Shown one piece after another: positions 3,703-9,488 of a stretch of 9,488 nucleotides of DNA (positions are counted from its first letter, which is position 1; each line of letters starts with the position of its first letter). The DNA lies in the NCBI GenBank assembly GCA_031284065.1, contig JAITAP010000198.1:1-9488 (forward strand), in the 5' to 3' direction. This DNA is from Prevotellaceae bacterium (lineage in GTDB: Bacteria > Bacteroidota > Bacteroidia > Bacteroidales > UBA932). The position numbers and the translations under genes are program-made. The notes below the pieces were generated by a model, which saw only the letters and a list, made by a program, of their open reading frames with translations, had not been told where the DNA came from and made no database searches.

Positions 3703-6402
3703 ATGAAGCACAAATACATTTTTTTTGCTCCGGCAACGCTACTTTTGCTTGCCGGCTACGGGCTTCAGGCCGCCGAAACGTCGTGGCCCGAAGTAACGCA
3801 GGAGGCCAAGCCCTGGACGCGCTGGTGGTGGATGGGCAGCGATGTGGACTCCGCCAACCTGACCCTCAACCTCGAAGCCCTGAGCCGCGCCGGTGTTGGC
3901 GGCGTGGAGATAACGCCTATCTACGGCGTGAAAGGGCGCGAAGCCCACGCCATCAGCTACCTTTCGCCCCGCTGGATGGACATGCTGTCGTTTACGCAAT
4001 CGGAGGCCAACCGCCTGGGGGTGCGCGTGGACATGAACAACGGCACGGGCTGGCCCTTTGGCGGCACGGAGGTAGCGGTGGAGGATGCCGCCACCAAAGC
4101 CATTTTCCGGACGTATGAGCTCAAGGGCGGTCAGGCGTTGCAGGAAGCGGTGACCGTTGAGGACAAAAAGCAGCGGGCGGTGGCTCGCCTCGACAAGCTG
4201 ATGGCGTTTGCCGAGCCTTCCGGCGAACGCTGGGACATTACGGACAAAGTTTCCCCCACCGGGCACGTCAGCTGGACAGCCCCGCAGGGGAAAGATTGCA
4301 AGCTGATAGCCCTTTTTGTGGGGAAAACCCTGCAACAGGTGAAGCGCGCCGCCCCGGGCGGGCAGGGCTACGTGCTTGACCACCTGAACAGGGAGGCCGT
4401 AAAACGCTACTTTGGCAAGTTCGACAAAGTTTTTGCCGCCGCAAACGCCCCCTTCCCGCACGGGTTCTTCAACGACTCCTACGAGGTTTACGGCGCAGAC
4501 TGGACGCCGAGCCTGCTGACCGAATTTGAGCGGCGGCGCGGCTACCGCTTGCAGGACTACCTCCCCGAGCTGCTCGCCGACGGCGCAACGGAGGCCTCCG
4601 CCCGCGTAATTGCAGATTATCGGGAAACAATAGGCGACCTGCTTCGGGAAAACTTTACGCAGGTCTGGACAGACTGGGCGCACTCACACGGGGCTGTTAC
4701 CCGAAATCAGGCGCACGGCTCGCCCGCAAACCTGCTCGACCTGTACGCCGCAGTGGATATTCCCGAGTGCGAATCTTTCGGCATTACGGACTTTGACATA
4801 CCCGCGCTGCGCAAGGACTCCATCCGCAAGCCGAACGACGGCAGCCCCGTCATCCTGAAGTACGCATCCTCCGCTGCGCACGTTACGGGAAAAAAATATA
4901 CCTCTTCGGAAACCTTTACGTGGCTCACCGAGCACTTCAGAACGTCGCTGTCGCAGTGCAAGCCGGAGCTTGACGCAATGTTTGCGTCGGGCGTCAACCA
5001 TGTATTTTTTCACGGAACAACCTACTCTCCCCGCGAGGCGGCGTGGCCCGGCTGGAAATTCTACGCCTCAATCGACATTTCGCCCACCAACGCCATCTGG
5101 CGCGACGCTCCCGCGTTCTTTGACTACATTGCGCGTACGCAGTCGTTTTTGCAGAGCGGGCAGCCGGACAACGACTTTCTGCTTTACCTGCCCCTCCGCG
5201 ATATTCTGCACGAAACGCGCGGCAACGGCTACTACCTCTCCTTTTCCATCCACGACGTTCTCCACCGGCTGCACGGCTTCAACCGGACGGCGGAAGAAAT
5301 TTTGCGCAGCGGCTTTGACGCGGACTACATCTCCGACCGCCTCCTCCTGAACACAACGGTGGAAAACGGCCTGCTGAAAACGGAGGGCGGAACGCGCTAC
5401 AAGGCGCTCATTCTCCCCTCCGTCAAGCGCATTGCTGCGGAAACAATGCAGCATATTCGCGAGCTGGAGCGTCAGGGCGCTACAATCCACTTTGCGGGGA
5501 GGTATCCGGACAGTGTCTCCGGCTTGCCCGATACGCCGCCGCCCACAACCGCAGAAATCCTCGCCAAGTACGGCAAGAGCTGCGAAGTATTCGTCAGGCA
5601 CATGGGTGGCAGCTTGGTACGCCGCAGGCACGACGAGGGCTACATCTACTTTTTCACCCTGCTGAAAAACAACCCGACGGATGGCTGGGTTGCGCTGGGA
5701 ACCTCCGCCGAAAGCGCCGTGTTCTTTGACCCGATGACCGGGCGAAAAGGCAAAGCCCGCCTGAGGAACAGCAAGGGCGCTACGGAGGTTTACATGCAGC
5801 TTCGCCCCGGCGAATCCGTTATCCTGAAAACATTCACCGCCAAAAACGTCCAAGCGGAAGGCTGGCGCTACTACCGGCCGTCCGGCAAGGAAATTGAGCT
5901 GAAAGGGAGCTGGAGCCTGCAATTCGTGGAAAGCGAGCCGCCGGTAAAGTCAACGTTCCGCCTGCCCGCGCCGACTTCGTGGACGGCGCTGGGAAACGAT
6001 ACGCTGACAAGGAACATGGGAACAGCCCTCTACAAAACGCAATTCAGCATTGGGGAAAAAGAAAAGGGGAAAGAATACCGCCTCTGCCTGGGCGACGTGC
6101 GGGAAAGCGCCGTCGTGAGGGTCAACGGCAAAAAAGCCGGAACGCTGTTTGCCGTCCCGTTTGAGGTCAACATTGGCGACCTGCTCCAGAGCGGCAGCAA
6201 CACGCTCGAGGTGGAGGTAACCAACCTCCCCGCCAACCGCATTGCCGACTACGACCGTAGAGGCGTTGAATGGCGCATTTTCCGTGAAATCAACTTCGTA
6301 AACATAGCGTACTCCAACACCCGCTTCGACACGTGGCAACCCCTCCCCTCCGGGCTGACGGGAGCGGTTACGATTCAAGTAATGCACGAAGTGGAAAAAT
6401 AA
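3703..6402 (+). CDS. Secreted GH106-type alpha-L-rhamnosidase
   Basis: This is an 899-residue glycoside hydrolase. Residues 1-23 form a signal peptide (MKHKY, hydrophobic APATLLLLAG, cleavage probably after LQA or QAA). There is no lipobox cysteine, so a periplasmic location is likely. The N-terminal catalytic region shows GH106 hallmarks: PWTRWWWMGS (37-46), AGVGGVEITPIYGVKG (63-78), LSPRWMDML (87-95) and VDMNNGTGWPFGG (109-121). Downstream are GFFNDSYEVYGADWTP (254-269), PECESFG (354-360) and SSETFTW (401-407), whose acidic residues are candidate catalytic or metal ligands. The C-terminus (about 735-899) is a beta-sandwich with RVNGKKAGTLFAVPFEVNI. The family releases terminal L-rhamnose from plant or microbial rhamnosides. 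No SusC/SusD pair or other carbohydrate enzyme is present nearby, so this is an orphan. Confidence 0.9.
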   Translation: MKHKYIFFAPATLLLLAGYGLQAAETSWPEVTQEAKPWTRWWWMGSDVDSANLTLNLEALSRAGVGGVEITPIYGVKGREAHAISYLSPRWMDMLSFTQSEANRLGVRVDMNNGTGWPFGGTEVAVEDAATKAIFRTYELKGGQALQEAVTVEDKKQRAVARLDKLMAFAEPSGERWDITDKVSPTGHVSWTAPQGKDCKLIALFVGKTLQQVKRAAPGGQGYVLDHLNREAVKRYFGKFDKVFAAANAPFPHGFFNDSYEVYGADWTPSLLTEFERRRGYRLQDYLPELLADGATEASARVIADYRETIGDLLRENFTQVWTDWAHSHGAVTRNQAHGSPANLLDLYAAVDIPECESFGITDFDIPALRKDSIRKPNDGSPVILKYASSAAHVTGKKYTSSETFTWLTEHFRTSLSQCKPELDAMFASGVNHVFFHGTTYSPREAAWPGWKFYASIDISPTNAIWRDAPAFFDYIARTQSFLQSGQPDNDFLLYLPLRDILHETRGNGYYLSFSIHDVLHRLHGFNRTAEEILRSGFDADYISDRLLLNTTVENGLLKTEGGTRYKALILPSVKRIAAETMQHIRELERQGATIHFAGRYPDSVSGLPDTPPPTTAEILAKYGKSCEVFVRHMGGSLVRRRHDEGYIYFFTLLKNNPTDGWVALGTSAESAVFFDPMTGRKGKARLRNSKGATEVYMQLRPGESVILKTFTAKNVQAEGWRYYRPSGKEIELKGSWSLQFVESEPPVKSTFRLPAPTSWTALGNDTLTRNMGTALYKTQFSIGEKEKGKEYRLCLGDVRESAVVRVNGKKAGTLFAVPFEVNIGDLLQSGSNTLEVEVTNLPANRIADYDRRGVEWRIFREINFVNIAYSNTRFDTWQPLPSGLTGAVTIQVMHEVEK

Positions 6403-6707
6403 GAAACCGATTGGCGGAAAGGAGCGAATCGGGAAGCAACGACCTCACGACCTCCTTACCCTGCGTGCGTGGCGTTTGCGAAACGAACAATGAGGCAGCG
6501 AGGTTGGCGGATATTATTTTCCGCTGCCACAGGGGTTGTTTTGCTCCTTTGAATCAGGTAGAAATGAAGATTTTCATGCTGCACCCCGACGGCGGCGACA
6601 TCTCCACCCCGTTGGGGCTTGCGGTGGTCGCGGGGTGCGCTGCCCGCGCGCCGCTGGTCTGCGGTGATGAAAAGTTGATTTTTCTGCCCGCAAAACCACC
6701 TCTTTTT

Positions 6708-6738
6708 CTTGCAAGCATGGGAAAAAGCAATATCTTTG
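6708..6738 (+). promoter_or_regulatory. Promoter-like element in the spacer
   Basis: CTTG (6708-6711), a 19-bp spacer and TATCTTTG (6731-6738, followed by CAGCG) fit the Bacteroidota -33/-7 pattern. A transcript from here would carry a leader of about 170 nt before the phosphatase gene. A second -7 box lies 141 bp downstream, so the gene may have two promoters. Confidence 0.45.
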
Positions 6739-6871
6739 CAGCGAAATTATTTGAAATGCCGGAAAAATCAAAGTAGCGTAAGCTAACCCGACGGCTTTTG
6801 TATCGTTACCCGTTGAGGTGGTTTTTACGTACAAAATTTTGTTTTTCAGGAAAATGAAAACAATTTTTTGC

Positions 6872-6879
6872 TACCTTTG
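6872..6879 (+). promoter_or_regulatory. -7 box of the phosphatase-glycosyltransferase unit
   Basis: TACCTTTG, the same octamer as upstream of the GH106 gene, lies 39 bp before the phosphatase start. No clear TTTG sits 19-21 bp upstream. The leader between the box and the ATG is A/T-rich without a Shine-Dalgarno sequence, as usual in this phylum. Confidence 0.6.
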
Positions 6880-6918
6880 TCCGGATTATTTTGTCTATCG
6901 GTATAAATAAAAGACACT

Positions 6919-7710
6919 ATGGAAAATTTAGAACAGCTAACCTCCGATGTTTGCGCATTGGCGCGTAATACGGGTAAATTTTTGCGAAAAGAGAGGGAAA
7001 ACTTCTCAATGAACCGCGTTCAAGTAAAAGGTCAAAATAACTTTGTGAGCGACGTTGACAAAAACGCGGAGGCGCAAATCGTCGCCACGCTGCGGGGCTT
7101 GCTCCCCGAAGCGGGCTTTATTGCCGAAGAGGGCACGGCCGGCAGCAGCAACGAGCGCTACCGCTGGGTGGTTGACCCGCTGGACGGCACAACCAACTTC
7201 ATACACGGGCTGTCGCCCTACGCCGTGAGCATTGCGCTCATGGACGGCGATGAGGTTGTGCTGGGCGTGGTGCACGAGGCGGTTGCCGACGAATGTTTTT
7301 ACGCATGGAAGGGCAGCAAGGCTTTTCTTAACGGCCGGGAAATCCGCGTGTCGGAAGCCGCAACGGTGGAGACCTCGCTCGTGGCCACAGGTTTTCCGTA
7401 CTACAACTTCGACAAGATACAACGCTACATGAACAGCCTTGCGTTCTTCATGCAGCGTTCGCACGGGATGCGCCGCCTCGGCTCTGCCGCTACCGACCTC
7501 GCATACGTTGCCTGCGGACGCTTTGAGGCGTTCTACGAGTACTCGCTCCAGCCGTGGGACGTGGCGGCAGGCTCGCTGATTGTACGGCAGGCCGGCGGAA
7601 AGGTAAGCGATTTTTCGGGCGGAAACACCTACATTTTCGGGCAAGAGCTGGTGTGCACCAACGCCAATATCTATGAAGAATTTTTGGAGATTGTAAAAAA
7701 GCACTTTTAA
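6919..7710 (+). CDS. suhB: Inositol monophosphatase family protein
   Basis: This 263-residue Mg-dependent sugar-phosphatase-fold enzyme is of typical family length. The metal- and phosphate-binding signature is complete: E70 and E71 (FIAEEG), D86, D89, G90 and T91 in WVVDPLDGTTNFIHG (83-97), and D214 in the C-terminal QPWDVAAGSLIVRQAGG (211-227). It should hydrolyse inositol-1-phosphate or a related polyol or sugar phosphate in the cytosol. Family members also include 3'(2'),5'-bisphosphate nucleotidases and fructose-bisphosphatases, so the substrate is not settled, but the motif spacing is that of SuhB-type IMPases. The glycosyltransferase gene follows after 24 bp, suggesting one transcript from the 6872 (and possibly 6731) promoter. 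Confidence 0.92.
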   Translation: MENLEQLTSDVCALARNTGKFLRKERENFSMNRVQVKGQNNFVSDVDKNAEAQIVATLRGLLPEAGFIAEEGTAGSSNERYRWVVDPLDGTTNFIHGLSPYAVSIALMDGDEVVLGVVHEAVADECFYAWKGSKAFLNGREIRVSEAATVETSLVATGFPYYNFDKIQRYMNSLAFFMQRSHGMRRLGSAATDLAYVACGRFEAFYEYSLQPWDVAAGSLIVRQAGGKVSDFSGGNTYIFGQELVCTNANIYEEFLEIVKKHF

Positions 7711-7734
7711 AGAATTTAGAAATCCAAACGCCTC

Positions 7735-8763
7735 ATGCCAAAAACTTCTGTCGTAATACTTAACTGGAACGGCAAAAAATTTTTGCAGCGCTTTCTGCCC
7801 TCCGTCGTGGCAAACACTCACGACGAACAAACCGAAATAGTGATAGCGGACAACGGCTCTGCCGACGGCTCACGCGCGTACATTGCGCAGAGCTTCCCGC
7901 AGGTGCGCCTCATCAAATTGGACCGGAACTACGGCTTTACCGGAGGCTACAACCGCGCCATAGCCCTCATAAGCTCACCCTACACCGTGCTCCTCAACTC
8001 CGACGTTGACGTAACGCAGGGCTGGCTTACGCCGCTGGTGCAGCATCTGGACGCCTGCGAAAACGTTGGCGCGTGTATGCCGAAAATCCGCTCGTTCTCG
8101 CAGCCGCAAAGCTTTGAGTACGCCGGAGCCGCCGGTGGCTTTATCGACATGCTGGGATACCCGTTTTGCCGAGGGCGTATGCTGAACACCATAGAGCAGG
8201 ATAAAGGGCAGTACAACGACCTGCGCAAAATTTTTTGGGCTACGGGCGCCTGCATGATGGTGCGCACCGAGCTCTTCAAAAAGCTGGGCGGCTTTGACGA
8301 CGACTTTTTTGCGCACATGGAAGAAATCGACCTGTGCTGGCGCATGCAGAATGCCGGGTACGACGTTACCTGCATCGGCGCGTCGGAGGTCTTTCACGTG
8401 GGAGGGGGAACGCTGCCCAACAATAACCCCCGCAAGCTATTCTACAACTACCGCAACAACCTGCTCATGCTCTACAAAAATCTCCCCACGGGCGTACACT
8501 TTGTAGTAGTAACGCTGCGCATACTGCTCGACTGGACGTCGGCGCTAATTTTCCTGCTACAGCTAAGGTTCTCCCACGCCAGCGCGGTGCTTAAGGCGCA
8601 CGCCTCTTTCCTTAAGCTGAAAAAGGGAAAGCGCAACAAGCACAATATGCTTGGCATGTCGCGCTTGAACGGCGTTTACAGAGGGAGCATAATCCTCAAC
8701 TACTTTCTACTCGGCAAGCGAACCTTTGAGAAGCTGAAAAGAATTAAGGGAGAAAGAAGTTAG
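7735..8763 (+). CDS. Family 2 glycosyltransferase
   Basis: This 342-residue inverting GT-A enzyme has N-terminal TSVVILNWNGKKFL (4-17), ADNGSADGS (38-46), DRNYGFTGGYN (63-73, the nucleotide-sugar binding region), and the metal-binding DxD in LLNSDVD (86-92). An acceptor-side segment with ATGACMMVRTELFKKLGGFDDDFF (169-192) leads to HMEEIDLCWR (194-203), carrying the usual acidic catalytic-base motif. A hydrophobic stretch at about 254-276 probably anchors it to the inner membrane, followed by a basic tail. It resembles WbbL-like rhamnosyltransferases and other enzymes that extend O-antigen or capsule chains; the sugar is unknown. It lies 24 bp after the phosphatase gene. Its stop codon lies within the following octamer repeat array. 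Confidence 0.92.
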   Translation: MPKTSVVILNWNGKKFLQRFLPSVVANTHDEQTEIVIADNGSADGSRAYIAQSFPQVRLIKLDRNYGFTGGYNRAIALISSPYTVLLNSDVDVTQGWLTPLVQHLDACENVGACMPKIRSFSQPQSFEYAGAAGGFIDMLGYPFCRGRMLNTIEQDKGQYNDLRKIFWATGACMMVRTELFKKLGGFDDDFFAHMEEIDLCWRMQNAGYDVTCIGASEVFHVGGGTLPNNNPRKLFYNYRNNLLMLYKNLPTGVHFVVVTLRILLDWTSALIFLLQLRFSHASAVLKAHASFLKLKKGKRNKHNMLGMSRLNGVYRGSIILNYFLLGKRTFEKLKRIKGERS

Positions 8764-8828
8764 GAAGTTAGGGAAGTTAAGAAGTTAGGAAGTTAGGAAG
8801 TTAAGAAGTTAGGAAGTTAGGGAAGTTA
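8755..8828 (+). repeat. Nine-unit GGAAGTTA tandem array
   Basis: Nine head-to-tail units of 8 or 9 bp follow (A/G)GAAGTTA. They form three higher-order triplets (A-, G- and G/GG-initial). The first unit overlaps the last codons and TAG stop of the glycosyltransferase gene. The last unit runs into the 41-bp repeat at 8827. Each unit ends in TTAG or TTAA, so the array supplies stop codons in all plus-strand frames. Confidence 0.95.
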
Positions 8829-8867
8829 GGGACGACACTTTATTAACCGTAGGTTTTAGCCCAGCGC
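8827..8867 (-). repeat. 41-bp repeat, uninterrupted copy
   Basis: This is an inverted relative of 842-882 (35 of 41 identical). Here TAGGGACGAC is directly preceded by the GAAGTT array rather than by an insertion sequence, so it serves as an empty-site comparison for the IS110 junction. The hairpin of the left copy is degraded in this one. Confidence 0.75.
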
Positions 8868-8876
8868 TATCTGGTT

Positions 8877-8916
8877 AAGCCCTGAAAAGGCGAAGTTATT
8901 AGCGCAGGGCAACGCC
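8877..8916 (-). repeat. Degenerate copy of the 45-bp repeat
   Basis: AAGCCCTGAAAAGGCG followed by TTATTAGCGCAGGGCAACGCC is a decayed version of the unit at 635-679, in the same orientation as that copy. Both hairpins have lost perfect pairing. Confidence 0.7.
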
Positions 8917-8950
8917 ACGCGAAGAAAATGCGATACTTCTGTCCCAAACT

Positions 8951-9000
8951 CCAACGGGGCGTAATCAACTTGCCGGAATAAACGGATTACGCCCCGTTGG
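8951..9000. repeat. Inverted pair of the GCCCC-GTT-GGGGC variant
   Basis: CCAACGGGGCGTAATC (8951-8966) is an exact inverted copy of GATTACGCCCCGTTGG (8985-9000), separated by 18 bp. Each arm is a version of the GATTACGCCCT half of the 45-bp repeat. The small hairpin stem is changed to GCCCC/GGGGC and keeps its pairing in the right arm (9005 side). No T-tract is present, so I do not call it a terminator. Confidence 0.8.
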
Positions 9001-9030
9001 GGCTTGGGGATGGCGCGGAGGCGCGGCGTT

Positions 9031-9075
9031 CGTAGGGCGTTGCCCTACGCTAATGATTACGCCCTTTCAGGGCTT
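9031..9075 (+). repeat. 45-bp two-hairpin repeat, copy 2
   Basis: It is an exact inverted copy of 635-679. It comprises hairpin CGTAGGGC-GTT-GCCCTACG (9031-9049), linker CTAATGATTAC, and hairpin GCCCT-TTC-AGGGC (9061-9073). Confidence 0.92.
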
Positions 9076-9129
9076 TATATTGTGAGAATTGCGTACGCCG
9101 AATTTCCGCACGGGGGTGCGCTATTCGTA

Positions 9130-9220
9130 GGTCGCTTGCGTCTTTCATTCCGTAGGAATGAATCGCTCGGTAGAAATGGGCAATGCTCTCGGCGCAACAC
9201 ATTCCGGTAGGAATGTGTCC
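9130..9220 (-). repeat. 91-bp interspersed repeat, inverted copy
   Basis: It is the inverted copy of 217-307 with 3 mismatches. Both hairpins are preserved: TTCATTCC/GGAATGAA (9144-9162) and ACACATTCC/GGAATGTGT (9197-9218, loop GGTA here or GTTA in the left copy read the same way). Confidence 0.9.
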
Positions 9221-9236
9221 ACAAATATTTCGGAGC

Positions 9237-9310
9237 CATTCCTACGGAATGTCGGGTTTGGTGGCAGGGGTGCTTTTCTACCGAGCGTTCCATCCCTAAC
9301 GGGATGGAAC
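9237..9310 (+). repeat. Two further TTTTCTACC-type hairpins
   Basis: Hairpin CATTCC-TAC-GGAATG (9237-9251) is followed by TTTTCTACCGAGCG (9273-9286) and a 10-bp perfect hairpin GTTCCATCCC-TAAC-GGGATGGAAC (9287-9310). The flank is the same as at 261-274, but the stem sequence is different. Confidence 0.85.
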
Positions 9311-9356
9311 AACGCCGCTAATGCCGCCGCCGCCATTCCGCCGCCGTTCCGTCCCG

Positions 9357-9487
9357 CCGTCATTCCGAGCGGAGCGAGGAACCTCCCACCTTAGCGCCAA
9401 ACCCTTGTTGCCGCTATGTGGCAAAAATGGCGGGAGGTTCCTCCACTACGCGCGCTCGTGCCTTGCGCGCTCCGGTCGGAATGACGG
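9357..9487 (+). repeat. 131-bp long-hairpin repeat, copy 3
   Basis: It is an inverted copy of 408-538 at about 95 percent by direct comparison. Termini are CCGTCATTCCGA and TCGGAATGACGG, the inner stem is GAGGAACCTCCC/GGGAGGTTCCTC, and the central hairpin is TTGCC/GGCAA. The longer arm carries CGCGCTCGTGCCTTGCGCGC. The frame yielding VIPSGARNLPP is a translation of the repeat. Confidence 0.9.
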
Positions 9488-9488
9488 G

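Larger units (their letters stand above)
6403..6918. other. 516-bp intergenic region, no convincing gene
   Basis: The region between the GH106 and phosphatase genes has mixed composition: GC-rich to about 6660, AT-rich afterwards. A 70-codon frame starting at 6564 (MKIFMLHPDGG...) ends at 6776. It resembles nothing I recognise and contains a promoter-like box inside it, so I do not call it. A weak hairpin CCGATT/AATCGG (6407-6432) just after the GH106 stop lacks a T-tract. The right part carries two -7 boxes, described separately. Confidence 0.5.

Noticed and set aside
3739..4683. Long minus-strand frame of 314 codons inside the GH106 gene
   Set aside because: It is the antisense of conserved GH106 motifs, and I see no domain or start signal.
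6564..6776. 70-codon frame in the spacer before the phosphatase gene
   Set aside because: No recognisable similarity, poor upstream signals, and a promoter-like box inside it; it could be a remnant but cannot be supported.
8951..9000. Inverted repeat after the glycosyltransferase gene as a terminator
   Set aside because: There is no T-tract on either side, it lies about 190 bp from the stop, and both arms belong to the dispersed 45-bp repeat family.

Overview
The window looks like a chromosomal piece of a Bacteroidota (probably Bacteroidales) genome. Genes are GC-rich and spacers AT-rich. Start codons lack clear Shine-Dalgarno sequences. Several upstream regions carry the Bacteroidota -7 box TAnnTTTG, twice in the form TGTAnnTTTGCAGC. 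One gene encodes a secreted GH106-type alpha-L-rhamnosidase, a family typical of glycan-degrading Bacteroidota.

Layout. Positions 1-882 hold no gene, only a dense patchwork of short palindromic interspersed repeats. Positions 882 to about 2125 are an IS110-group insertion sequence on the minus strand, with a DEDD/Ser transposase (893-1900) and an upstream non-coding segment that folds like a bridge RNA (about 1921-2110). Next come pfkA (2203-3297, minus), a divergent intergenic region with an 18-bp tandem array and a 121-bp repeat (3414-3597), and the GH106 gene (3703-6402, plus). A 516-bp spacer with two promoter-like boxes follows. Then there is a probable two-gene transcription unit, an inositol-monophosphatase-family enzyme (6919-7710) and a GT2 glycosyltransferase (7735-8763). 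Positions 8755-9488 are a second repeat patchwork.

How the parts relate. The genes are ordinary housekeeping and glycan functions: glycolysis, rhamnoside hydrolysis, sugar-phosphate hydrolysis and surface-glycan glycosylation. They do not form one pathway. The unusual content is non-coding. The repeat families on the left recur on the right in inverted orientation (217-307 with 9130-9220; 408-538 with 9357-9487; 635-679 with 9031-9075; 842-882 with 8827-8867), so the gene block sits between inverted repeats. Within families the hairpin stems change sequence yet stay complementary.

The most interesting locus is the IS110 element. Its leader has two stem-loops sharing a CCTGT...CCTGTTWAGG scaffold. 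One loop contains an 8-mer identical to the element's terminal bases. The other contains a 6-mer complementary to the adjoining flank. Both point to the same junction at 881/882, where comparison with the uninterrupted repeat at 8827-8867 independently places the insertion boundary.
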